Shown: piece by piece, positions 52,787 to 60,668 of the stretch
Layout of the letters: each line of letters begins with the position of its first letter
Numbering within the stretch: the stretch's first letter is position 1
Source of the DNA: Ancylobacter lacus
Lineage (GTDB): Bacteria > Pseudomonadota > Alphaproteobacteria > Rhizobiales > Xanthobacteraceae
Direction of reading: 5' to 3'
Assembly (NCBI RefSeq): GCF_018390635.1
Contig: NZ_JAHBGE010000044.1
Span: 186,001 to 250,000 of the forward strand
Length of the DNA stretch: 64,000 bases
Translations under genes and position numbers: made by a program
Notes under the pieces: model-generated
Seen by the model: only the letters and a program-made list of their open reading frames with translations
What the model was told of the DNA's origin: nothing
Database searches by the model: none

Positions 52787-54544
52787 ATGCAGACATTCAT
52801 CACGACAACAAATATACGCATGATATATGATGTCATTTCGTATTGTAACGCCGAAACAAAGCGCCGCATCTTTCCCCTGGTGTTCCTGATGTTTGCCGGG
52901 GCGATGGCTGAACTGATCTCCATAGGATCGGTCTTCCCATTCATCGCGGCGATGAACGACCCGGATCTGGTAATGCGGCAGCCGAACGTCGCGCCGCTCC
53001 TCGCCGCGCTCGGCATCACGACGCCGCACGGCGCCCTCCTGGCCGTCGCCGGCGTCTTCGCGCTGGCCGCGCTGGCCGCCGGCCTCGTGCGCATCCTGCT
53101 GGTCTGGAACATCCAGCGCTTCAGCCTGGATGTGACGCGCGACACCGTCGTCAACATCTATACGCGCCTTCTGTACCGCCCCTATGACGAGCATATCGCC
53201 CAGAACAGCTCGTCGGCGATCTCCCTTGTCGAGAAAGCCCAGGTCATCGCGCGGGACATGCTCATCCCCTTCCTGCAGGCGGTGACGGCGTCTGTGATCG
53301 CGGCCATCATCATTGCCGGTCTGTTCATGATCAACCCGATGGCCGCGCTGGTGGCGGGTGGCGTGTTCGGGTCGATCTACGGCCTGATCTTCACCGTCAG
53401 CCGCCGCATCCTCCTGCGCAACGGCGCGGTCATTTCGGCCGGCATGAACGCGCGCGTCCAGGCGCTGAACGAGGGCATCGGGGGCATTCGCGATGTCATC
53501 CTGCACCGCTCCCAGCCCTGGTTCATCGCCCGGTTCGGCGCCATCGACAGCGGCGTGCGCCGCGCGCAGGCGCAGACCAATCTCGTCCTCGCCGTTCCCC
53601 GCTTCGCGATGGAGGCGGTCGGGCTGGTGCTGGTCGCGGTCCTCGCGGTCTTCCTGTCCCTGACGGAGGGCGGGCTGACCGGCGTTCTGCCGCTGCTGGG
53701 GGCGCTGGCGCTCGGGGCGCAACGCCTGCTGCCCCTGCTGCAGCAGATCTATCACGGCTGTTCCCTCGGGGCGAGCAGCCGCGCGGTGCTGCAGGAGGTG
53801 CTGACCGTGCTGCGCCGGCCGGCGCGCCACCTCCCGCAGGAGGCCGGGGCGGTGGCGCCGCTCCCGTTCACGCGGTCGATCGAGGCCGTGGACCTCGTGT
53901 TCCGTTATCCCGGCAGCTCCCGGCCCACCTTGAAGGGCGTGAATTTCTGCGTTCCCAAGGGCGGCCGCGTCGGCATCGTCGGCAGGACCGGCAGCGGAAA
54001 GAGCACGCTGATCGATCTGATCCTCGGCTTGCTATCGCCGACGGCCGGGACCCTCAGCATCGACGGCGTGCCGCTGACGGAGGCGACCTGCCGGGCCTGG
54101 CAGGAACAGCTGGCCCACGTCCCCCAGTCGGTGTTCCTGTCGGACGGCACCATAGCCGATAACATCGCCTTCGGCATCCCGGCCGCCGAGATCGACCAGG
54201 CGCGGCTCCTGACGGCCGTCCGGCAGGCCGCGCTCCACGACGTCGTGGAATCGCTGCCGGAGGGGCTCGCCACCCGCGTCGGCGAGCGTGGCGTCCGCCT
54301 GTCCGGTGGCCAGCGGCAGCGCATCGGCATCGCCCGGGCGCTGTATCGCCGGGCGCAGGTGCTCGTGCTGGATGAGGCGACCAGCGCCCTCGACAACGAG
54401 ACGGAAGACCTCGTGATGAACGCGATCAACATGATCGACAAGGACATCACCATCTTCATGATCGCGCATCGGCTGCGGACCATCGAGAAGTTCGATCTCG
54501 TCATGACGGTGGCGGACGGCGACGTGAACGTCGTCTCCCGCTGA
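52787..54544 (+). CDS. ABC exporter, permease fused to ATPase (PglK-like)
   Basis: A 585-residue type-I half exporter: six helices (about residues 15-320), then an ATPase with Walker A 'GIVGRTGSGKSTLIDLIL', Q-loop 'HVPQSVFLSDGT', signature 'RLSGGQRQRIGIARAL' and Walker B 'VLVLDEATSALD'. The membrane half shares the 'AVPRFAMEAVGLVLVAV' segment and overall pattern of PglK/WlaB lipid-linked oligosaccharide flippases rather than MsbA. Codon use at the 5' end (52787-52930) is more AT-rich than its neighbours. It stands alone, without glycosyltransferases next to it, so its cargo is unknown. No clear Shine-Dalgarno is visible. Confidence 0.85.
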   Translation: MQTFITTTNIRMIYDVISYCNAETKRRIFPLVFLMFAGAMAELISIGSVFPFIAAMNDPDLVMRQPNVAPLLAALGITTPHGALLAVAGVFALAALAAGLVRILLVWNIQRFSLDVTRDTVVNIYTRLLYRPYDEHIAQNSSSAISLVEKAQVIARDMLIPFLQAVTASVIAAIIIAGLFMINPMAALVAGGVFGSIYGLIFTVSRRILLRNGAVISAGMNARVQALNEGIGGIRDVILHRSQPWFIARFGAIDSGVRRAQAQTNLVLAVPRFAMEAVGLVLVAVLAVFLSLTEGGLTGVLPLLGALALGAQRLLPLLQQIYHGCSLGASSRAVLQEVLTVLRRPARHLPQEAGAVAPLPFTRSIEAVDLVFRYPGSSRPTLKGVNFCVPKGGRVGIVGRTGSGKSTLIDLILGLLSPTAGTLSIDGVPLTEATCRAWQEQLAHVPQSVFLSDGTIADNIAFGIPAAEIDQARLLTAVRQAALHDVVESLPEGLATRVGERGVRLSGGQRQRIGIARALYRRAQVLVLDEATSALDNETEDLVMNAINMIDKDITIFMIAHRLRTIEKFDLVMTVADGDVNVVSR

Positions 54545-54613
54545 ACGGCGCGCCCCGGCCGGTCCCGGGCCCCGGATGTCGCCCGAGGCGACGTAGCGCC
54601 GACCGCGCGGCGC

Positions 54614-55021
54614 TCAGCCGGCGGTCAGCCAGGCGGGGTCGAACCAGCGGTCCGCGGCGCCGTCATAGGGCAGGCGGGTGATGTCCCAGTGCTGCACCCA
54701 TGGCGCATAGGACGCCCACAGCGCCGGCCCGCCGCAGACATAGACCACCCGCCCGGGAAAGCGCGCCAGCACCTCGGCCGGCACGTCGCGCGAGCGGATC
54801 TCGACCACCTCGCGGTCGGCCTCGGCGAAGGCGGGTATGGAGGCGCGGGTCGCCGGCCCTGCGATCAGCACATGGCCGCGCGTCGCCTCGAAGAAGCGGG
54901 CGGCGTCGGCGGCATAGACCGGGTCGGGATCGCCCTCCCAGGGCAGTTCGCCGCGAAGACCGAGCTGGCCCCGCCGGCCGATGGCGCACATGGCGCGGAC
55001 GATGGTTTTGCCCTCGTTCAT
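54614..55021 (-). CDS. short dihydrofolate reductase-like protein
   Basis: A 135-residue protein resembling DHFR: 'MCAIGRRGQLGLRGELPW' matches the Met20 loop region (G-x-L-P-W), 'AADAARFFEATRGHVLIAGPATRASIPAF' the helix with the active-site acid and the phosphate-binding segment, and 'VVYVCGGPALWASY' the conserved GG element. It is about 25 residues shorter than usual, with losses mid-protein and at the C-terminus, so activity is uncertain. Its ATG overlaps the stop of the upstream endonuclease/phosphatase gene by 4 bases, so it is the last gene of that operon. Confidence 0.72.
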   Translation of the reverse strand: MNEGKTIVRAMCAIGRRGQLGLRGELPWEGDPDPVYAADAARFFEATRGHVLIAGPATRASIPAFAEADREVVEIRSRDVPAEVLARFPGRVVYVCGGPALWASYAPWVQHWDITRLPYDGAADRWFDPAWLTAG

Positions 55022-55845
55022 CCCGTTTCCCTCCAGCGCTCGTCCGGCGGCATCGGCGCTGCCCCGGCCGCTTCGAAGGTCTCTGCCGCCTGCCTCGCGG
55101 CCCGGTCGCCGCGCGCCCCGGCCGTACCGCGAGAAGGGCGCACATCGGCGATGATCGGCAGGTGATCGGAGCAGAACGCCGCCGCCCGGTCCGTCCAGAC
55201 CGCGAGCAGGGGCGTGTTGGCATAGATGCGGTCGAGCTTCAGCGCCGGCATCACCGTCGGGAAGGTGCGCAGCCGCGTGCGGACCGGTAGCGCCTCCGCC
55301 AGCGCCCGCTGCACCGAACCAAAGGGGAACCAGTCGTTGAAGTCGCCCATCATCAGCGTCGTCGCGGCCCAGGGCGCCTCGGCCAGCTTCGCCAGCCGCC
55401 GCGCCTGCATCCGCCGTTCGGGAATATCGAGGCCGAGATGGGCCGCGACAAGGTGAATGCCGATCCCACCCACCCGGATCTCGGCTTCGATGGCCGAGCG
55501 CGGCTCGCGCCGGCGGTGCGAGAGGTCGTGCAGCCGCACCCGCTCGAACGGCCAGCGGCTGAACAGGGCGTGGCCGTAATGGCCGTCGTCGGTGACGATG
55601 GTCCGGGCCTCGGCCCGGTGCCCGCCGCCGGCCAGCAGCTCCAGCGGCGCGAGGCAGGCGGGGTCGCGGCCGCGCGTGTCGATTTCCTGCAGCGCGAGGA
55701 CGTCCGGGCGGTGCCGCTCGATGAGCGTGCCGATCCGGGCCAGGTCGAACCGCCCGTCCGGGCCGATGCCGCCATGCAGGTTCCAGCTCATTACCCGCAC
55801 CACGCCGGCACCCGGCGGCGCGGGGGCTGTATCCGTCCCGCTCAC
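55018..55845 (-). CDS. endonuclease/exonuclease/phosphatase-family hydrolase
   Basis: A 275-residue metal-dependent hydrolase of the DNase I/exonuclease III/inositol phosphatase fold. 'VMSWNLHGGIGPDGR', 'VLALQEIDTRG' (metal Glu), 'LMMGDFNDWFP' (Asp and Asn) and 'FCSDHLPIIADV' (catalytic His) are all intact. The start is GTG 55845, overlapping the end of the phospholipase D gene by 4 bases. Such proteins are often found beside phospholipase D/cardiolipin synthase genes, so a lipid or phosphodiester substrate is more likely than DNA. It is coupled downstream to the DHFR-like gene. Confidence 0.88.
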   Translation of the reverse strand: MSGTDTAPAPPGAGVVRVMSWNLHGGIGPDGRFDLARIGTLIERHRPDVLALQEIDTRGRDPACLAPLELLAGGGHRAEARTIVTDDGHYGHALFSRWPFERVRLHDLSHRRREPRSAIEAEIRVGGIGIHLVAAHLGLDIPERRMQARRLAKLAEAPWAATTLMMGDFNDWFPFGSVQRALAEALPVRTRLRTFPTVMPALKLDRIYANTPLLAVWTDRAAAFCSDHLPIIADVRPSRGTAGARGDRAARQAAETFEAAGAAPMPPDERWRETG

Positions 55846-58085
55846 GATAGCGGCCGGTAGCGGGCGATGAGAAGCTGGAGGCCGACGCCCATCAGCACCC
55901 ACAGCGCCACGAACCCCACCAGCGCGACGACCCCGCCCACCGTCGGCTCGCTGAACAGTGCGGTGATCTGGTTGCCGAGCGCCGACATCACCAGCAGCCC
56001 CGGCAGCAGGCCGAGGGCGGTGCCGGCGATATAGTCGACGAAGCGCAGCCCCACCGCGCCGGCGACGAGATTGACGAAGGTGAAGGGCGCCAGCGGCACC
56101 AGGCGCACCGAGGCCACGGTGATGATGCCCCGGCTCGCCAGGGCGCGGCGGATGCGGTTGATGCGGGGGCCGATGACCCGCCGCAGCGGCCGCGAGCCGA
56201 GCCGCCGGCCCACCGCGTAGGTCACGACCGAACTCGCCAGCGCCCCCAGCCCGGCCAGCAGGAAGCCCTGCCAGCCGCCGAACACCGCGATGGTCGCGAA
56301 GATGAGGATGGTGACGGGAAAGGCGACGCATTCCGCCAGCAGGAACAGGGCCACCACCGCGAAGGGCGCCCAGGGCCGGTCGGAGATGGCGGTGATCGAC
56401 TGCACGATCTGCTCGGTATTGCCGAGCGGCGACATCTGCCAGACCAGCGTCAGCAGCAGCACGGCGCTGATCGCCACGCCGGCCTTGAGGACGAAGGCGA
56501 GGTTCCAGTGCCGCGGCGGGCTGGCGCGCGGGCTGTCCTCGTCGAAGGGCTCGATCGGGTCGGCCATGGCGTCGATCGCGGCCTCGCGGGGGTCGATGCC
56601 GGAGGCGGCGTCCTCCACCGGCAGAAGCCGGCGGGTGGCCGCGGGTTGGCTCGCCGCCGCGTCGATCAGCTCCAGCAGCGAGCCGCCGGCGTCCAGCCGC
56701 TCCCCAATCGCCGCTTCCGCAAGGCCGGAATGCTCGGCGATGAGGCGGTTGCGCAGCGCGGCGATGCCCGCGCGGACGGTCGCGCCGTCCTCCCCGCCGG
56801 CGGCGATCACGATGTCGCACTCGCTGTCGAGGCCCATGGAGCGGTTGCACAGATTGGCCGAGCCGATCCGCGCGAGGTCATCGTCGACGATCGTGACCTT
56901 GGCGTGCACCATCACCGGGACGGCGGCCTCGCCTTCCCGGCTTTCGGGGTAGAGCACGCGGACCCGGTCGGCGACGCCGGCGGTTTCCAGGATCCGCATG
57001 AAGCGCAGCCGCCCGGCGATCATCACCCGGCGCTCGACCCAGCCGTCATAGGAGCGCGGGCACACGATCAGCGCTTCCAGCGCCGGGCGCTCGCGCAGGC
57101 GGGCGGCGAGCCGCTCGGCGGTGCCGACATGGGTGACGAACTGGTTCTCGATATAGACCAGCCGCTCGGCCGCGCCGACCATGTCCTCGAACAGGTGCTG
57201 CACCTCGTCGATCGGCTGCTCGCGGCCGTGGCGCGGCATGGTGCGGGCGATACCGATGGCGACGTCGCGGAAATCGGGGGTGACATGGTCGGGCCAGGGG
57301 TCGGCGGCGGGGGCGCCGCGCCGGGCCGGCGGGTGGCGCGGCAGCGTCTCGCAGGCGACCCGGCGCCAGCGGGTGCGCACCAGCTCGCCGAGCGCGGCGG
57401 CGGCCTCGCCGTCCACCACGGCCTGAACATCGTGGAAGGGCGGGTAGGGCACGCCGGAGGGATCGACCCGGCGGGCATCATCCAGCCGGTGCTCGCAGGT
57501 GTCCCAGCGCCGGGCGGTGAGGTCCAGCCCGCCGGTGAAGGCCACCGCCTCGTCGACGATCACCATTTTCTGATGGTGCGAGGCGCCCACCGGCAGCACG
57601 TCGTCGAGGCAGATCTCTATCTGCTCCGGGGTGCGCCAGAGGAAGGAATAGACCGGCGCCAGCTCGCGCTGGAGCGCGAAGACCAGCGAATAGTCCCACA
57701 GCAGCAGCCGGATGCGCAGCGTCGGCCGCCGCTTCACCAGCTCGGTGAGGAAGGCCGCCAGCGTCTCCGGCAGGTCGTCCTCGCAGCGGCCGGAATCGCC
57801 CACCAGCCGGGTGCGGCTGTCGAGATCCCAGCCGACGATGTGGATGCTGTGCTCGGCCTTGATGAGCGCGGCCCGCAGCGCGGCGAAATAGGCGGCGCCA
57901 TCCACCAGCACCGCCGCCCGGTCGGCCCGCGCCACCTTCCAGACATTGCGGCCGGGCTCCAGCGCGTCCGCCGCCGTGCCGAGGCCGTCCGGCGAAGCGG
58001 GGCTGTCCCGCTGGGCCCGCGTTTCCCGCGATGTCCTGTCCGTGGCGGGGTCGAAGGCAACCGTTCTGTCCAGCACGCCGTGCAT
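55842..58085 (-). CDS. phospholipase D fused to a VTT/DedA-like membrane domain
   Basis: A 747-residue fusion. Residues about 50-480 form a phospholipase D with two HKD motifs, 'SHHQKMVIVDEAVAFTGGLDL' (about 171) and 'MVHAKVTIVDDDLARIGSANL' (about 393). After a linker, a transmembrane helix (about 525) and a C-terminal VTT (SNARE-associated/DedA) domain with several helices ('GGWQGFLLAGLGALASSVVTYAVGRRLG') follow. This would hydrolyse or transfer phosphatidyl groups at the membrane; the VTT half may scramble or move the lipid. The ATG at 58085 has GAGG immediately before it, too close for an ideal site, so the true start may be a little different. Confidence 0.88.
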   Translation of the reverse strand: MHGVLDRTVAFDPATDRTSRETRAQRDSPASPDGLGTAADALEPGRNVWKVARADRAAVLVDGAAYFAALRAALIKAEHSIHIVGWDLDSRTRLVGDSGRCEDDLPETLAAFLTELVKRRPTLRIRLLLWDYSLVFALQRELAPVYSFLWRTPEQIEICLDDVLPVGASHHQKMVIVDEAVAFTGGLDLTARRWDTCEHRLDDARRVDPSGVPYPPFHDVQAVVDGEAAAALGELVRTRWRRVACETLPRHPPARRGAPAADPWPDHVTPDFRDVAIGIARTMPRHGREQPIDEVQHLFEDMVGAAERLVYIENQFVTHVGTAERLAARLRERPALEALIVCPRSYDGWVERRVMIAGRLRFMRILETAGVADRVRVLYPESREGEAAVPVMVHAKVTIVDDDLARIGSANLCNRSMGLDSECDIVIAAGGEDGATVRAGIAALRNRLIAEHSGLAEAAIGERLDAGGSLLELIDAAASQPAATRRLLPVEDAASGIDPREAAIDAMADPIEPFDEDSPRASPPRHWNLAFVLKAGVAISAVLLLTLVWQMSPLGNTEQIVQSITAISDRPWAPFAVVALFLLAECVAFPVTILIFATIAVFGGWQGFLLAGLGALASSVVTYAVGRRLGSRPLRRVIGPRINRIRRALASRGIITVASVRLVPLAPFTFVNLVAGAVGLRFVDYIAGTALGLLPGLLVMSALGNQITALFSEPTVGGVVALVGFVALWVLMGVGLQLLIARYRPLS

Positions 58086-58144
58086 CCTCGTTCCATTCCG
58101 GCGAGGACAACGCTGTGGCGGCGGAAAAGTTGAGGTCGGCCCGC

Positions 58145-60304
58145 TCAGGCCGGCGGCAGGGCGGCGGTTGCCCGGGGCAGGGTGCTGGCGGCGTCTTCCG
58201 GCTGGTGGAAGTAATGGCCCTGGAACAGCCGCACCCCCAGCGCCCGCAGCCGGTTCAGCTCCGGCTCGCCTTCCACCCCCTCCGCGACCAGTTCCAGCCC
58301 GAGCGAGCCGGCGATGGAGACGGCGGCGCGGATCAGCGCCTCGTCGATGGGGTCGGAGAGCAGGTCGTGGGTCACCGTCCAGTCGATCTTGATGCCGTCC
58401 ACCCGCAGGTGCTTCAGCAGGTCGAAGGAATTGTAGCCGCTGCCGAAATCGTCGAGATACAGCCGGATGCCGCGCCGCCGCAGATGGGCGAGGAAGCTCG
58501 CCAGCACGCGTGGATCGGCGATCTGGTCGGTCTCGGTGATCTCCACCCGCAGCGTCCGCTCCACCCCGGGATTGGCGTCGAGCAGGCTGATGAGCCGCTT
58601 CTGGAACAGCGGGTCGGACAGCGCGCCGGCGCCGAAATTCATCGAGACGTAGTGATGGCCGCCCTGGCGGAGCAGTTGCCGGGCGTAGTCGACGGTGCGC
58701 CGGCACACCCATTCGTCGATCCGGTCCATCAGGCCGACGCGGCGGGCCGCCGGCAGGAAATTGGCGGGGCTGCGGACCTGGCCGTGCTCGTCGACCAGCC
58801 GGATCAGCGCCTCGTAGCCCACCACCGTGCCGACATTGTCGACGATCGCCTGCAGCCGCAGGGCGAAGCGGTCCTCGCGCAGCGCGGCGGCGATGCGCTC
58901 GCCCCAGCCCAGCGCCTCGTGGGAACTGCCGGACGGATCGGAACGGTACAGATGGACCCGCCCGCGCCCGGCCTCCTTGGCGAGGTAGCAGGCGGTGTCG
59001 GCGGCGGCGAGCAGGCTGGAGGCGCTGGCGAGCTCCGCCGAAGGGGTCGCGATGCCGATGCTGAGCCCCAGCGCGAAACGGCGGCCGGCCACCGCGAAGG
59101 GGGCGGCGCGGGTGCTCTCGATCAGGCCGGTCGCGATCTCCATCACGTCCGCCTCGTCCATCTCGGTGATGAGGATGGCGAATTCGTCGCCGCCGAGCCG
59201 GGCCACCATGTCTTCGGGGTGCAGGCGGGAGCGCAGGAAGCGCCCCACGGCGCACAGCACCTCGTCGCCGGTGCCGTGGCCGGCGGCGTCGTTGATGGTC
59301 TTGAAGCGGTCGATGTCGACGAACATCACCCACACGCCGGAAAGCTGTTCCTGCAACGCGGCGGCGAGCTTGGCTTCGAGGGCGAGGCGGTTCGGCAGGC
59401 CGGTCAGGCTGTCGGAGCGTGCCTGCCGGGCCAGCAGCCGGGCGAATTCGGACAGCGCGTCGGACTGTTTCTGGAGCTGCTGGCGGGCGGCGAGAAGCTC
59501 GCGCTCGCGCTGCTTCTGCGAGCTGACGTCGGTCCAGATGCCCACGACGCCGCCCTCGGGCATGCGCTGGTGGTTGACCAGCACGCAGCCGCCTCCGCGC
59601 AGGCCGATCTCCAGCCGTCCGCCCTCCTGGTCCACCGCGGCGAGGATGCGGTCGACGATCTGGTCATGGCCGTCGCCGGCGAGGTCGTAGAGCCCGGCCT
59701 CGGTGCCGCGGTGGATCAGCTCGCCGAGCTCGGCGCCTTCGAGCCGGTCCAGCCCGGCGCCGGCGTGCATCTCGCGGAAGGCGTCGTTCACCAGCCGGAT
59801 GTGAAGGTCGTCGTCGAGCAGCACGAAGCCCTCGCCGATGCCGGCGATCGCCCCGAGCAGGTGCTGCTCGGCGGCCTTGAGCTGGGAAATGTCGGTCCAG
59901 GTGGAGACGATGCCGCCATCCGGCGTTCGCCGCTCCCGCACCCGCGCCCAGCCGCCGCCGAGGAGCGGGATGTCGAAGGGCTCGCCATCGGCGGCGAAGT
60001 GCCGGCGCATGCGCTCCTCGATATAGCCATCGGGGTTGCCGGTCCGGTTCCACTCGGCGTTGGGCGCCGTCACCATCTCGCAGAAGGGAACGCCCTGAAG
60101 GTCGCCGAGGCCGCGCAGGAAGGGGAAGAAGTCGAGATAGCGCGAATTGTGCAGGATGAGCCGGTCCTCGGCGTCGAACAGCGCGAAGGCATCGCTCATG
60201 GAATCGAGGGCCACGTCCAGGCCGCGCTGGGCGTCGGCTTCGCTCAGCACCGACCGCGCCGCCGCACCCGCGGGGTCGGGTCGTTCGCCGCGCCTCATGC
60301 CCAT
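58145..60304 (-). CDS. PAS-GGDEF-EAL cyclic di-GMP protein
   Basis: A 719-residue signalling protein without a membrane segment. Two PAS-like modules (about 30-150 and 155-275) precede a diguanylate cyclase with canonical 'RLGGDEFAIL' (about 373) and an EAL phosphodiesterase domain with 'YEALIRL' (about 496), 'EITETDQI', 'LDDFGSGYNSFDLLKHL', 'GIKIDW' and 'AEGVEGEPEL'. Both catalytic sites look usable, so it may be bifunctional. The start at 60304 is preferred because AGAGGGA lies about 9 bases upstream; an ATG at 60364 has no ribosome site. The 59-base gap to the phospholipase D gene downstream would allow co-transcription. Confidence 0.9.
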   Translation of the reverse strand: MGMRRGERPDPAGAAARSVLSEADAQRGLDVALDSMSDAFALFDAEDRLILHNSRYLDFFPFLRGLGDLQGVPFCEMVTAPNAEWNRTGNPDGYIEERMRRHFAADGEPFDIPLLGGGWARVRERRTPDGGIVSTWTDISQLKAAEQHLLGAIAGIGEGFVLLDDDLHIRLVNDAFREMHAGAGLDRLEGAELGELIHRGTEAGLYDLAGDGHDQIVDRILAAVDQEGGRLEIGLRGGGCVLVNHQRMPEGGVVGIWTDVSSQKQRERELLAARQQLQKQSDALSEFARLLARQARSDSLTGLPNRLALEAKLAAALQEQLSGVWVMFVDIDRFKTINDAAGHGTGDEVLCAVGRFLRSRLHPEDMVARLGGDEFAILITEMDEADVMEIATGLIESTRAAPFAVAGRRFALGLSIGIATPSAELASASSLLAAADTACYLAKEAGRGRVHLYRSDPSGSSHEALGWGERIAAALREDRFALRLQAIVDNVGTVVGYEALIRLVDEHGQVRSPANFLPAARRVGLMDRIDEWVCRRTVDYARQLLRQGGHHYVSMNFGAGALSDPLFQKRLISLLDANPGVERTLRVEITETDQIADPRVLASFLAHLRRRGIRLYLDDFGSGYNSFDLLKHLRVDGIKIDWTVTHDLLSDPIDEALIRAAVSIAGSLGLELVAEGVEGEPELNRLRALGVRLFQGHYFHQPEDAASTLPRATAALPPA

Positions 60305-60473
60305 ACCGTCGTCATCCCTCTCGAGGATCAAGCCCGCCCCGCCTGACTGCCGTCTCCGCTCCATGCATGCGAACAGCTTAACAGTCCACCGACAAGACCC
60401 TAGCCCTTCTTTCGCCCGATTCGTGCGGCCTCTCCATGGGAGAGTGGCGCGGTGTCACAAGTCCGCGACCGCC

Positions 60474-60668
60474 ATGACCCCGGCAAAGGCCGCGACAATC
60501 GGGTGGACTATGGCGCGGAGCGCTCCAGCGGCTCGCCTTTCGCCGGTTCTGGGACTGGTGCTTGGCATATCCCTGCTGCTTCTGGCTGCGGCAATCGGGC
60601 TCTGGTGGCGCCACGGTGCCGCCGTTTTCTTTGAGATGGTGGCGGCTGGCTTCGCTTATTGCTTCTGA
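60474..60668 (+). CDS. small single-helix membrane protein upstream of SCO
   Basis: A 64-residue protein, ATG 60474, with a hydrophobic helix 'LGLVLGISLLLLAAAIGLWW' (about 28-47) and a conserved-looking end 'RHGAAVFFEMVAAGFAYCF' that finishes in Cys-Phe. Codon use and the lack of charge in the helix make it look real. It lies 47 bases upstream of the SCO gene in the same direction. A role in copper delivery or oxidase assembly is only suggested by position. Confidence 0.6.
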   Translation: MTPAKAATIGWTMARSAPAARLSPVLGLVLGISLLLLAAAIGLWWRHGAAVFFEMVAAGFAYCF

